DNA of 64,000 bases from Ooceraea biroi (Eukaryota > Arthropoda > Insecta > Hymenoptera > Formicidae). The stretch spans positions 8,571,624-8,635,623 of the forward strand of contig NC_039507.1 in assembly GCF_003672135.1 (NCBI RefSeq). Direction: 5' to 3'. Made by a program: the position numbers and the translations under genes. Position 1 is the first letter of the stretch. Every line of letters begins with the position of its first letter. This document shows, piece by piece, positions 13,462-26,276 of the stretch. Under the pieces are notes generated by a model. That model was given only the letters and a program-made list of their open reading frames with translations. It did no database searches and was not told where the DNA came from.

Positions 13462-14222
13462 CAGGATGTCCCGGGTTTTAACCGATAAACTGCGGGAGCA
13501 TATTCTACTAGTGGAAATAAGAAAAAATTCTTATATCGAGTTTGCTTAGAAATGCTTTATTACAAAGTTATAAACCAATATTGAAAAGAAATATGAGATA
13601 AGTAACAACGGAACATAGTGTAGAATTTGGAAGGTCGAAGATGTTTATGTTATGTGTATTCACATGTATTCATGTTCACTATGTTGAAACGATTCAGTAT
13701 GATTGTTACTTTCGCAACAGTAGCTGTTAGATTTCAATCGTCGTGTCAACTAGCAATTACTATCAGAATGCCAAAAGTGTTTTCAAATGAGGAATACACC
13801 GATATTCATTTCGTGTACGGATTCTGTGACGAAAATGCACGAGCTGCCGTACGAGAGTATCAACGTAGATTTCCTAACAGGAGAGTACCAGATAGATTTA
13901 AAGCAACGAATTACTAATTCAGTTACTGAGATGCAAGAAAATTTTCAGGAATGTCGTACCGTAACAAATTCTGTACTACGTCGATGTCTAGCTTGTATCG
14001 ATGTGCAAGGACAACATTTTGAAATGCGTCACTAAATCATTGCGTAGATAATTTTTATTTTTGTGAAAAAATCCGTTGTTACTTATCTGATATTTCTTTT
14101 CAATATTGGTTTATAACTTTGTAATAAATCATTTCTAAGCAAACTCGATATAAGAATTTTTTCTTATTTCCACTAGTAGAATATGCTCCCGCAGTTTGTC
14201 GGTTAAAACCCGGGACACCCTG
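13462..14222 (+). mobile_element. Non-autonomous DD41D element, internally deleted copy 1
   Basis: This 761-bp element is flanked by TA on both sides and has the same long inverted ends as the full copy at 44201-45773. Relative to that copy it lacks 812 bp of the transposase (equivalent to 44635-45446), with the break at an AG found at both edges. It differs from the second deleted copy (49869-50629) at about six sites, including two near the outer left end (CAGGATG instead of CAGGGTG, and GATAAAC instead of GACAAAC). It probably depended on transposase made elsewhere. Confidence 0.93.
13768..14035 (+). pseudogene. Transposase remnant in deleted DD41D copy 1
   Basis: The reading frame begins at the same Met as the full transposase (MPKVFSNEEYTDI), keeps about 41 residues covering the start of the helix-turn-helix region, and after the 812-bp deletion shifts frame and stops at 13917 after RFKATNY. 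The distal piece that encodes the C-terminus in the full copy (ending FEMRH, stop at 14035) is still present but out of frame. All three catalytic Asp residues are missing, so no active enzyme can be made. A 49-residue peptide is the most it could encode. Confidence 0.85.
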
Positions 14223-17200
14223 TATAGTACAATACGCTCTTAGAAAAATTACTCTTTTCGATATTCAATATACGAATAAATAATAAATTGCGAATGGTTT
14301 TTAACAAAGCGATATTTGCGGTGAGAATCTTTCTCGATTGTTCTGCTCTCGAGTAAACAGTGTGGAATAAAGAGAGATCGAAATGCAACGTGGTCGAGTC
14401 CGAGCGCGGTGGAAATAGACGCAATCGATAGTAGGAAATAGGGAGAAGTGTGCATTAATTAAAGTCAACGCTAGCAATTTGTGGATTTGTGGTAAGCCGG
14501 TACGCGCGCCACGAACTGCTGATGTACAAGCACAATCAAGTGTTCACCACTTGGTGTGCATCATTTATCGCGCATACGATCGCTCGTCGTATCCGACAAA
14601 CAGTTTTTGTTATCATCAATTATGCGTTTATCAAAGTTTCATGTAAATATTTCAGATCAAACTGGAAGGGATACACGTATTGACATTTTGCTTATCGATT
14701 AGAATTAAACCCAGCCAAGATCTCTCTAATCTAGTAAATCGGTTCTTTCCATCAATTGATATAAATTAAATAGCTTATGTATAGCCAACTCTCACAATCA
14801 GCATTAGAATCGATTTTTCTAATCCTCCTTGAAAATACATTTTAACCGCAAGTAAACACAAGAGCGATTGCATATCCTGCGCCACGAGGGATATTAATGC
14901 GATCGACGAGAATCAGATTATATGCAGCATGTAGCCGGCAGCTCCTCATTATTACCGCCTCTCATATCTTTAATGCATGTTTCTGTGCCGCTGGACGTAA
15001 ATAGCGCGCCATCGATTACGCTCTCACCACGGAATCCCATCATAATTCAGCCGCATCATACCCGTAATTACACGACCGATTGAAACAGGAACAAAAAAGA
15101 AAAAGGGAAGTAAGCCCGCAGCGGCGGAAGATAGCACGCCCGCTCTTATCACTCTCGCGCACCAACGCGGACAAATACGCGTGAATCACTCGGATGCAAC
15201 GTAGGCAGAGCGAGAAGTGTACTCGCGGTAACGTAAAAAGTCAACTCGCTAAATTGTGCATGTCTCATCAACATGCCTGATGAACTAGCCTACTCAACTT
15301 GCGGAAACGGCACATGGAAGCGCGTACACCAACCGAATTATGTCTCCTCTCGCGTTCCTCGCTCGTCCCATCCGAGCATTTTCCCTCTTTGCTCGCCATG
15401 CTTTATGCAGCGGCGCTATTTTCCGCCCGCATTGCAACGGCAAACATACTCCGGAAACGCGACATACGCGAGGCCGTCTGTCTATGTGCCGGTTCGGCAG
15501 TGAGTGAAAGTCCAGAGAGACCGTCGTGTCAAAAACTTCGTCGTTCAGAATATGCGCACAGGAAAGCTGCGTTGCCATTGCCGAAATTCCCTTCAATCGT
15601 CAATTTTGACGGTAAATTAATCTTTGAAACGTCGCAAACGCGAGGGGGAATTTGCTCTTTAAATTAACTCGCTTTAATTGAAACTGATTTACGAGCGATT
15701 AAAAGTAAAGCGAGAAACGGCCGAGCGAAATAAATTCCGTGAAATGAAACTTTATTGTTTCGTTACAGAAACGGATTAATACGGAATCGCTGTGTGATAA
15801 TAATGATAGCACCGTGCATTATAAGAGCAGGAACAATGTCGATGCGTGCTCGATGCGGAAATTCACTTTGTTACTTCCGCCCCTCGCATCGCTATTCATT
15901 TCGTTCCGAAGTTCCAAAGCTGGATCCAAAGGCGGCGCAGAAAACCATCGCGAATGCCATCGGATTGGCTAGAATTTACGTAACGGCTCCCCGGAGGGTT
16001 TACGCCGAGTGGTTGTTAGACTCCCGATTCCGGAAGGGAACCTGGACGTCTTACAGTGATCGAGTGGCCTCTCTCTATCTTGCTCTCTGCCGGGAACGAA
16101 GTATCTAACTCGCGGTCTATTCTTTCATCCCTCTCGAGTGATTCGCGGAAACAGCGACGCGGGACAAACGAGGGACACTCGGCGACGCGCAATTCTCCGC
16201 GCGTCGCGTCATTACGCGCGTTCAAAGTTTTACAAGACGACCGCTGGCAATCCCTACACGCGTACGTGTCACACGAGAAGAGGAGCCACTGAGGAGGAGA
16301 GGCCGAGAGACGTTCAGGTCACACAAGGACGATTTCTGAAGGGTTCGTGGCAACCCCCAGAACGTGGTGCGCCACGCGCAGAAAACCGATGCTTCTCCCC
16401 CTGCTCGTCTAAATAAAATATGTCCCCCGCCTCCTAAATATTCAAGAGATACCGCCCGGTACCGTGTATACGTAACGTGCCGTTTCTCCTTTCTTCAGCA
16501 ACGCTGCGAGTCCGCTCGCGCGCGTGCACACACGCACATATACATACCGACCGTGCAACGGCAACCGGATGCAAGAGCATACGAAGTGACACGAACGAAT
16601 GAAACGCATAAAAGGGAAAAATGACCAGGACCGACGTGGAACGGCTTGTGCCGAGGCTCCCGGTATTTCCCCCGGGTTTTCCCGACGGCGTTTTCCACCC
16701 CCGTATCCCCCCCCCCCATTCCCTCCCTTCCCCGTCTCTCAGTTGCTCGCGGTATTCCACGGTGGCCTCGTTGTCTCTCTCCTACACACGTACACTTCGA
16801 GAGCGAAGCACGTGCATCGCTGCAGCACCGGCGCGTGCGCGCGCGGATGTGCAATTTCTGAAATGAAATTTAAACAATACACGACGGCCGGCTCGGCTGG
16901 TCGGATCGGCGGGAGGGAGGACAAGGCAGTGCGGGCTCCATGACGAAGAGTTTAAAATTTATTCGATAAATCGTCGTTGGACGAGTGCCAGCCTCGGCGG
17001 GATCGTGTCTAATTCCCGCGCCGCTTCCTCGAGGAAAGTTACTCGCGCCGCATCGCGCGTGCCGGTATTTACGACATTTTACACGTGAGCAAAGTTGCGA
17101 AGTTAGTGCCCGTGTTTCGCACGAACATTTGGCATACGCAGCGGTACCGCTTACTCGCGGCCAATTAACACAATTTATTACGATAATTAAGCGCCGGCAT

Positions 17201-17658
17201 CCGGCGCGACACTTGCCGTTATTCTACGGTATCGTTTACGAAACCCTTTGCTGGTTTTGTTTCGCTGCCGCGTGCAATTTTAACGTGAATCGTTTATTCA
17301 TTGACGCTAGAGCGTCATTCGCCGAATGTCATCGTGTAATTGCGCCAGCGCAAATTTTAGCGCGATTTTGACAGATAATGCCCCATCGCAGAGCCCGCGC
17401 AATTTGACCGGATTCATGAATTAACTATTGGCATCGTTAAGCCTTTATTACGAAACATTAAGCTCGTGTGTAATACTGTAATATTATAATCGCGTCACGT
17501 TGCACGCTCCCACCCCTATCGCACATCGTCAGGCGCATCGTGCATGCCGCATGTGCATATTGCATGCGGCATGCTCGCGATAAATGTACGCATCGCGTAT
17601 TATTCGTTACGCAGCGCAAACGCGATAATAATGTGCAGTATGCCCATAACCAACTCAC
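14223..17658. other. Intron segment, CpG-rich, no gene seen
   Basis: About 15.9-17.4 kb is rich in CG and in short chance frames, with an 11-base C run at 16707-16717. A 33-base hairpin lies at 17542-17574, close to the exon ending at 17659. No splice-supported exon was found. Confidence 0.6.
17542..17574. repeat. Intronic hairpin near the Ig2 exon donor
   Basis: GCATGCCGCAT at 17542-17552 is exactly complementary to ATGCGGCATGC at 17564-17574, with an 11-base loop that itself contains GCA-TAT-TGC. It lies 84 bases inside the intron after the donor at 17658. Confidence 0.75.
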
Positions 17659-17787
17659 ATTCGACATCCACGGTGATCCTCTTGCTGACCGTGGGCGGCA
17701 CGCCATTGGTCGCGATGCAGAGGTAAGCGCCCATTTCGCTGCGCGTGATCCTCGTCAAGTTTAATTGCTCGCCATCATGCATGGACA
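17659..17787 (-). CDS. DIP-like gene, exon encoding the second half of Ig domain 2
   Basis: This 129-bp exon follows GGTTTCAG (AG at 17789-17788) and ends before GTGAGT (donor at 17658). The split first codon becomes Val, giving VSMHDGEQLNLTRITRSEMG and then AYLCIATNGVPPTVSKRITV. The second Ig2 cysteine is in E-x-G-x-Y-x-C form, NLT is a potential glycosylation site, and the ATNGVPP-SKRI stretch is characteristic of the DIP group. The last base (T) joins TC of the next exon to make Phe. The strong donor and the matching phases on both sides make the exon secure. Confidence 0.93.
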
Positions 17788-20700
17788 CTGAAACCAGAAA
17801 CGGGAATTGATTCAGCACTGGGCGCAAATGCAGTTCATGGAGGGCCAGAGGAGGAGAGGGGAGGCCATCTTCGCTGTAAATGGGTAAACATCGTTTCATC
17901 CCTGTGCCAAGTCCGCGATGGCGGGCGGTGGCTCTAGTGCAAATACTTCGCTTCAAAGATTGACGACTGTGTCTGTAGAATCTCATGGATTACTATGGTG
18001 GTCCCTCAGCCCTTAGTCATGTGGGTAAGAATTAAAACAGTCAAGGGTAAAATTCTCTTCGACGCGACGAGGCGCTTGCAATGACGAGTAAAATTATCCG
18101 GCTGGCACGATATGGAAATCGCGATTATGCAAACTGCGCGACGTCGGGCATATCGATTTAATACGGGGTTTCACGATGCTTCCCAAATGAACCGGAACGC
18201 CCAAATCTTGAATACGTTTTTGCTGCCGCGTGAGTTATATCGGTTATCCGCGTGAGTCTATCATGAAAGTTTACGGTGAGGTTTGTATTTTAGAAAAGAA
18301 AGATCGCAGTAAAATTATCGGAGTCACGAGAGACGTGAGGGAGATGCAGTTGCGGAAGTTAATGCTGGTAGCTACCGTTTCCGTCAGACTTACTCGATTG
18401 CACCCGGATCTTTCTCCCATTAAAGTCTTTTCTTTCGTTACACTGTTCAGTTGGGTTCAAACTGCGACGTGACTGTCGCGAATGGCTCGCGGTGACACAG
18501 TTCAGGTATTAAAGTAAAGTATTAAACGCGACTCGCGTGATCAAGATTCTCGATGTCGTTATCAGAGATGGAAATGAATGAATTGACTTCGTGTTCACGT
18601 GACATCAAAGCAGACGATTTATGGGGAAACTTGCGATATTTCTTTTATTATGGGGAAACAAGCACAAGTTGATAAAAATAAGAGAAAGGCGAAATGATCA
18701 GTACTCAAATTGACACAGAATTAACGTCATAAAGTTATCGTTGTTGTCAATAATGGAAAATCAATTCTTTGCGGCAAAAGGATGCTGCTGATACTAATAA
18801 TTTAATTCGACGTTATCGGTGTCAGAACAATAACGTAGTTTGTGCGAGCAATGTTGTACTAACAATAACAGCTTAAAAATATAACAAGTAATTCGAGATA
18901 CAGATTCGCGCAGAAATACTAAACGCGCGAGAAGTTAAAGTTGTGAACTCAATTTGTAAACGGAAGGGTAATAATAATCCTGTTTTATTTTCGCGCGACA
19001 GAAATAAGGAATTTGTAAAATTGATGGATATCATTGGCAAATTCCAGATCGAATAGCAACATTTGCATTCTATTAACGTATTCACTAATGGACAAACTCT
19101 GAAATTATTTATTTCATATTTGTCGTAAGTCTTTTTTGTCTAAATATCTGCAAGTAAAACGTACGTAGTGCATGTAGTTCTTAACGAGATTGCCTGCCTG
19201 TGGTAATATATTACTGGTGGATAGTGTAATTGATGGGAGAACGAAATTCGATGGACCAAGAAAGAAGTTTCTCCGTGGAAATTCGATAGCAGAGCACAGA
19301 ATTCTTTCTCGTTACTTATATAGACACGATTCTTAACTTCTTTGTGATACACGCAAGTTCTCTCTTTATCAATCTTGAACACGAATAACTTAAAACTCTA
19401 TTTTACTCAAAGATTAGCAAGAATAATTAATTAACAACTCAACGTAGAAGAACTTCTCTTATCAATTTCTAATCAACAAGCATTGTCTCCATCATCGGCA
19501 GTCTCCCAAATCATTTACTTTTAGCGCCGTTGTACAACGTCGTTTCTCTCAATTATATTAATTCTTGTTTTCTTATTTGATCGCGGCGTTATAGCACGTA
19601 AACAGCCACCCCCCATCACACGCGTGGGCATCATTCTCAATCCTCTCGGGGAGGATCGCAAGAGCAATCAACGTCAATCTCGTGAGCTCAACGCGTCCCC
19701 GTAATGACAATTAACGGAATCGAAACAAACGCGAGCCGTAAAGGAAGATCGCCGGACCGCGGCGGAACGTCGTGCCCGGATTCACCTGCGGCGATACGGC
19801 CTCTCTCTCCCCGGTGACGTTCATAAATCTTTACTCCGGTTTACCGCGGCTTTGCTTGCCTCCTAGTCGCCGATTAACCGATCCCCCCTCGACCATTAGG
19901 GCGGACGGCGATGTTTCTTTCACGAGACACATACCCAGCCGATTCCGTCTTGCTGCGCATTGCACTGTCAGTTAGAAGAGAGGCTGCAAAAAGGAGGAAA
20001 AGAGAGAGGGAGAGAAAGAGACAGAGAGAGAACGAGGCCACCGATTGGCAGGGCAAGGCGCAGCCGATCGATTGGCGCGAATAATTGAGAGGACACGAGC
20101 GAAATCCGAGCCCGGAGAATAACGGCGGCCTCGCGGATACCGAGTGACGTGATAACACCCGTTGCCGATAAACCATTGCTGCCGCACCGCGAAACGATCG
20201 CAACCGAGTGGCCGGATATCCCGCGCGAGTAAAAGCAAGAAAAAAATATTGACAGAGACCGTAAAAACATATTCTCTCGATCGAGCGAGCGCGCGACATC
20301 GATCGATTTTCTCGTGGCTGTCGCACATGTATCGCTGCTCTTCGCTTTCGCTTAATCGTTTTAATTAATACATTGAGGTATGCCACGTTTTGGTTAATGT
20401 TTAATCGGAAATACATATGGGATAAAGCACACGTCGAATATCTGTACGGACATTTGTACGATTAAACTCGTGATTTCAATTTGTTTCGGCATAACGTGCT
20501 TCAATTTCGATTCGCGTTCTTGGCACAGAGAAATTTTCCCATGGAATAATTTTTTCTTGTTCTGGAGTTTGATCAGCACATCGGAAGCGATCTTGATTTT
20601 GAATCTGTACAAGGCGACTTGGGTCAACGATTTCGAATACTGTACGTCAACTAAAGATTATGACGTTAGTCCGCAAAATCAGAAGCACCAATGATGCATG

Positions 20701-21344
20701 CAAAAGTTTAAGCAAATAACATGTTATAGTGATAGATCTCTGAAGGAAATCCGCCTAAGATGCAACCGATGTTCGTTTATGCAATTCAATCAAATGCGAT
20801 TGCATACGCTGTGACCGGAGAGCGGAATTTTGAAAGTAAAAGATAAAAAAATAACAAATATAAAAGTTGCAGCAGGAAATATCAAGTTCCGATTATGATT
20901 TTTTGCTTTGTCAAAAGCGGACGACTAAAACGGGATATTGATTGGTCATCGATCGATGCGACTCTCAAGCAGATCCTACTCCACCTCTCTTTTTTTATCT
21001 TCCCTCCGATGCAATATGTTGGATAAAATATTTGCAATGAGTTTTTGATCGGGAGCGCCGGTCGGTCCTCCCGATACAAGTTCATTTCGCCATGAACTCA
21101 TCCGATATTAATGTATTCCGCCGTTCTTCGAACGAGTCCGGGAATATTTAGATAGCGGACGACTCAAAGCTAGGATGCAAATCGATACACTGGAGTGAGC
21201 AAACAGTGATAGTTATTTCTAACGACGATTTGCAATGAAACTTTTACCCGACTGTATGAAAGTTCGCCCGCTTAGGCAAAGGAGAGCGTCATACGCGAGA
21301 GAGACATAAAGAAATAGAGAGGCTGCCCGGATATTAATTGCATC

Positions 21345-21348
<4 letters not shown>

Positions 21349-21379
<31 letters not shown>
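21349..21379. repeat. (AG)n microsatellite
   Basis: About 15 uninterrupted AG units. Confidence 0.95.
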
Positions 21380-21382
<3 letters not shown>

Positions 21383-24300
21383 GAAAAATATTTTTACGGC
21401 ACGATACAAAAGCGGAGATCTGCCGGGATTGTCGAGCTTTATGGAATAATACACCAATGTGACAAAACTACCAAAGGAAACATTAATGGCACGCGGTAAA
21501 AGTGGTGGATGCGCGAATATCCGTTCGGCGCACAAAGCAACGCTTTGAGCACGTGGGCGCGTGATTGCTGACTGTGTATAAAACATAATGAACAATTTGT
21601 GGCACGTAATCACAAAGCTGGAAATATCGCATTATTGATACAAGTAGCCACTCATTTTCATTTTACCTTGTTCTATTTTCGCATTATTTTTCCTTCACAT
21701 CATTTATATCCGCATGAAACTGCACGACAAAAGTTCTTTACAAACGCTGAACACATTTAACATATAATTTATTAAATTTTAATGATTACTTTTTCAATAA
21801 TCTCCTCGCCAGATAAAATACCTACATCGCTGCACATCGCAATTATCCGCGTCTGCACTTCCCAATGATGTCAAGGCTAAATTCGACTTTAACGTCTCAA
21901 TGCGCCAGTTTTCAACCGATGTCTTTTCATTTCACATTCCATTAATGAGCGACTATCGAGTGCACTTTATTGGTTGGTTGTCGGTCGATTAACGCCGCAC
22001 TTGGTCGCCATCGTCGCATCCGGTGACGCGTATTAATAAAACGCCGGGAATAATCCGTGAAATTTTACCGCATCGTGATCCCCGCGCCTCTGATGCGAGA
22101 CTCTCGCGTGCGCGCGAGCAAAGGGTATTAAATATTATTACCAACTCTATACCTGGCAAAGGGATATGTATGCACGTGCATGCACACGTACCTATGCCTC
22201 TATACCTATCTCGCCGAAAACTTGGGGAATAGTGCGAGCGCGCGCGCGGTTCTGGTGCTTCGTCATGAATTTGTATGAAGCTTTAGAGGGGCTCAGATGC
22301 CCCGGAGCGCGGCTTTGCAGATGTTTGAACAGAAATTCCGGCCTTTTACGATCCTGCGGTGCGACGACGCGCGCACGCGAGCGGGACGACGACATCCACG
22401 GGCGAGCACGGGCGGGGGATGAAGTGCGAAAACGGGTGAAGCGCGGGGGTCGGAAGACATAGCGGGAGAGATGGAGACAGGGGAATATGAAAGGCTCGGA
22501 GGATCGGACAAAGACGATGGACCATGATGAAACTGCGTGTAACAAACCAGTAAAACGACAAAATTATAACCCCGTGGATAGCGGAATTATAAATAAGCCA
22601 TTTACTCGAACGCATGTTCGCGCTGAGACTTTCGGCGCGAGGAGGGTTGCGCGGAAACGTCACTCAGTCGTTGAAGAATCTTTAGGCGCGAAAACGTAAA
22701 AAAAGAGGAGGAAAAACAGTGAAATTTGAATTATTACGGCAGCGAAAATTTACAATGTCAGCTAGCAGTAATTGCAGGTGAAATGATCGGTCGATTGCTC
22801 GACGGTGTGACTTGAGAGTAATTGCCGCTAATTAAAAAGTTCCTCCGTCGCGTGATCCGCGGTACTGTGCTCCAATAAAATTGTGCAATTAGTACTGCTG
22901 CCTGAAATGCCAGAAATCGTTTACGATATCTTTCTGGCAAGCCCGCGTACCCGCCGAGCGACAATTTCGCGCATAATTATGCGAAATATGCGTACGCGTC
23001 CGGAATTCGTCCGGTCAACGATGCGGATAACAGAAACCGTGGAAAATGTTTGCTTATCACGAGTGTTTGCGATCCATCATCAAAATGCAAACGGTGAGCA
23101 CGACGACGACGAGGATGTGGTTTTGCAGCTCGACGCTGCAAATTGACGCGTGCGGGCTCGCGATGTTTTACGACGCGGGGGATGCTTTCAGGATGATTTA
23201 AAATCTTCCTTATCGTCATCATTCTTCGCTTCGGGAACGTCAATGTAGAGGAGATATATTCCGCCAGAGGCGGAATTGAGCGTCCGAGTGACTTGGATGG
23301 GCGTCATCATCTCGATGACACGAGAACGTTATCGGTGATTATTTATTGCGCAGTTTGGACAAACAAAATCACGGGTCAAAAATCGCAAATATTTTGGCCG
23401 TAAATATTTTCCGTTGCGCATGCCTCAACAAATAGCGGCGGTGAGGCCATGTCGCATACGCAAATATCTCGAACGTGTATTTATCAACGATGAAACGGCG
23501 CTGTTTGTTCGAATAGCGTGCTGTCTTAAATATAACACATCGTCGCAAATACAGGCAACGCATCCGCCCGCTACATTTAGATGCGCCAAAGATAAATAAA
23601 TAAACGCCGGGCAAGCATCGGCAGATACATTAAATTTCGGTGAATCGATTCGTAGAAGAATAATCGTAAGAAACGCATGGTCTCTCAAAAGTTTCTCAAA
23701 GTACAATCAATTCAGCGACGGCGGAGAATTGCGTGTCGATTTCGCTGGCATGCTCGTACGGTCGTCTGAACGCAAATGGCTTTCGAGTGATCCAACGCTC
23801 TCCTATTTGGTATTCGGCGGCAGTAAACCAACGTAACACATTTCGACGATTACAAGGATCGATCCGGATGCAAGACGATGTATCGGCTAGTGCAGCGGCC
23901 GACCATCGGCGTTAGGATGTACCGAAGGATAGTCGGATAGTACGATTAGCCGGAGCACGGTTATAAACCCCGTTCCGAGTGGCAACCGAGCGATTAATTT
24001 TCCGGCTTGCCGGCAATTGACTCTCCTCGCACGACCCCGGCGAACGCAGTCTGGGATCCACGATCTACAGCGTGCCACCAACTGTTTTATAACTAGATCA
24101 TGCAGTCGCTTGTGATAACGATGATTCAGTTATCGAGGTGTTGCTGCGAGTATACGTATATGATGTTACCATTATTTAAATTATACTATAGTAGTTAGGT
24201 GATTACAACTGATAATTAATTGATGTAATCGTCTGTACGACGAACTTGGAGATGATCTCAATTATGCATCTTCTTTTCATTTAATATTTTAAAGAAACGC

Positions 24301-24389
24301 ACGTTTTATTCTGTATTGTATTAATGTCTGGCGCAACTTATTAATTAATAACTAATTATAATATTCAATAGAAATAACATTCGATTGTA

Positions 24390-24589
24390 CACTGAGAAAA
24401 ATATCATGGCCTATCTAATCGGATAATCCAATTGCACAGTAACAAACGGATATATCCGCTTAAATTGTATATTCGGTGAAGAACGTGATCAGACATATCC
24501 GATGAAGGTATCCAGCATTTAATCGGAAAACAACATTAACCATCGGAAACATTATTTCGGTTTATCCGATGTACATTTTTCTCAATGTG
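24390..24589. mobile_element. Probable small non-autonomous DNA element (about 200 bp)
   Basis: The left end CACTGAGAAAAATATC resembles the reverse complement of the right end, CACATTGAGAAAAATGTAC, and both ends continue into ATCGGATAA followed by CC. Inside, ATCGGA or its complement recurs at least five times. The ends are imperfect and no clear target duplication was found, so the borders are approximate. Confidence 0.5.
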
Positions 24590-26057
24590 CTTACTGTATT
24601 ATGGATGTGCGCTTGTATTCTATTTTCAGTTTGGAAGAATGGATCGCATAGCGCAAACTGATTAAAAGAACCATCCTACAGTTGATATTCTCTTTCGCGA
24701 TTTCCGCACGCGACTGCATTCAATAATCAAGCCGGGGACACGTCGGAAGTCCTGAAGGACCCAATTTCGCCGTAAAACTCGATGGATTAAAACTGGTCCA
24801 CGTAACACCGCTGCCACGTCCCGGGGGAGAACGTCGAGCGTCCGGATGTCAACGTGTCCCAGATGGCGCCGACATTAACCCATGAGAAACGTGCGCGAGG
24901 ACCAACCGCCGTGTTACGGTCAGGAAGCTGCCGCGGTTTTGGCCTTCAGACCGAAACGTCTCTAGCGGCGGTTCACTAGGGGGATGCACCTAGCAGCCGA
25001 TGACGTTTCACAATTGCAATGTCTAATTGAGTAGATTTCAGCCGGATTCGAGAGATGCCTCGAGAGATTGAGCAGGTAATTTAATGATTAATGTTACTCG
25101 GGCTTTCATCGTTATTTATAATTAATAAGCGCATTCAAATGTATTCTGGGCGTAATTAACATTTTCGTCGGATAAGTTTGCTGCCCAATTATTATTATAT
25201 AATGTACGTTGCAACTTGATGCCGCAAAGCTTTCATTGGAATTCTCCGAGTCTCTCCCCTCATCATTTGCTATGCGCAATCGTTTAGTTCCGTCGAGATC
25301 AATATGCTGCATTGCATCTCTCGAGCTTAGCGATTTTTGCCGTCATGGCAATTCCATCAGGGTTCTCCCGAGAGAGGTCTCCGCGCCGAAACTTCTGTGA
25401 CACAAAACAGGGCGCAAAATAACAATCGTTGCCTCGTATTACTCCCTCCGGATCGCGAAAGAACATCGGGTTCTCACGCGTTTCGAAACGCCCGGAGAAC
25501 ACATCGCTATAGGAGACATCCTCCGACGTTTCCTTGCAACCGACGCGAAGGCGCAGCCATCCCAATTGCGGTTCCACGCGATCGTCAGAATTCCAGCATC
25601 ATCTCGAACGGGAGTAAACATCCTCGAACAGAATCGTCCATCTGGCACATTAATGTCGGACGATCCCGATCGGTCGGAATTCGAAACTCAAGCACGGGCT
25701 TAAGCTGAAGCACGGTTCCGCCTATCAGCCGCGGCGGTTCCATCGCGCTCCCTGAATAACACGGGAAACTATGCTTCCGAGTGAAGCGCTCGAGCCGGGA
25801 TAGGAAGCGTCGACCGCTATTTCGCGAGATTAATCGAATTACGCCGGTGAAGCGTGCAAGGAAACTCCGGGTGCCTTCTTCGCGTGCCCGAGTGCCTTGT
25901 AAACAGGAAGCACGTCGAATTGCATTCCGCGCGTGCAAAAAGTATGGTCCCGCGGGGGCAACGTATTTCTCCTCTCAACTTTCTGGATGTGGATGTCGCT
26001 CGTGCTTGCGCGCACCTCGACGGCATACAGGCAGAGCACGGTCTCAATGTTAACGTA

Positions 26058-26083
26058 GACGACGACGACGACGACAACGACGA
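26058..26083. repeat. (GAC)n trinucleotide repeat
   Basis: Six uninterrupted GAC units followed by AACGACGA. Confidence 0.9.
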
Positions 26084-26276
26084 AAAAGTTACGCACGCAA
26101 TCTTAAAGAGCAACCTGACGAACGGGTTTTAAAAAAAGAAAAGAAAGAAAAATGGAATGGCAAAGCCTGAAGTGAGGAACGCGATCACATTGAAGATTCT
26201 CGCCGGTTTGAACTGTACACTATGTCCGAAATGAGGTAATCCACTGATAAGAGGAAGACCTGATCCTGTTTGCTTA

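Larger units (their letters stand above)
17788..26276. other. Long intron segment, mostly plain, with one small element
   Basis: This is part of the 19.5-kb intron. It holds GA-rich tracts at about 19971-20038 and 21349-21379 and a probable small non-autonomous element at 24390-24589. The 24.7-25.0 kb part is moderately GC-rich without an open frame. No gene was recognised. Confidence 0.6.

Noticed and set aside
19874..20416. 180-codon open frame on the minus strand
   Set aside because: Much of it is translated from a GA/CT tract (Ser/Leu runs) and no domain is present.
26058..26083. CRISPR-like or coding triplet array
   Set aside because: A plain GAC microsatellite without spacers or a supported frame.
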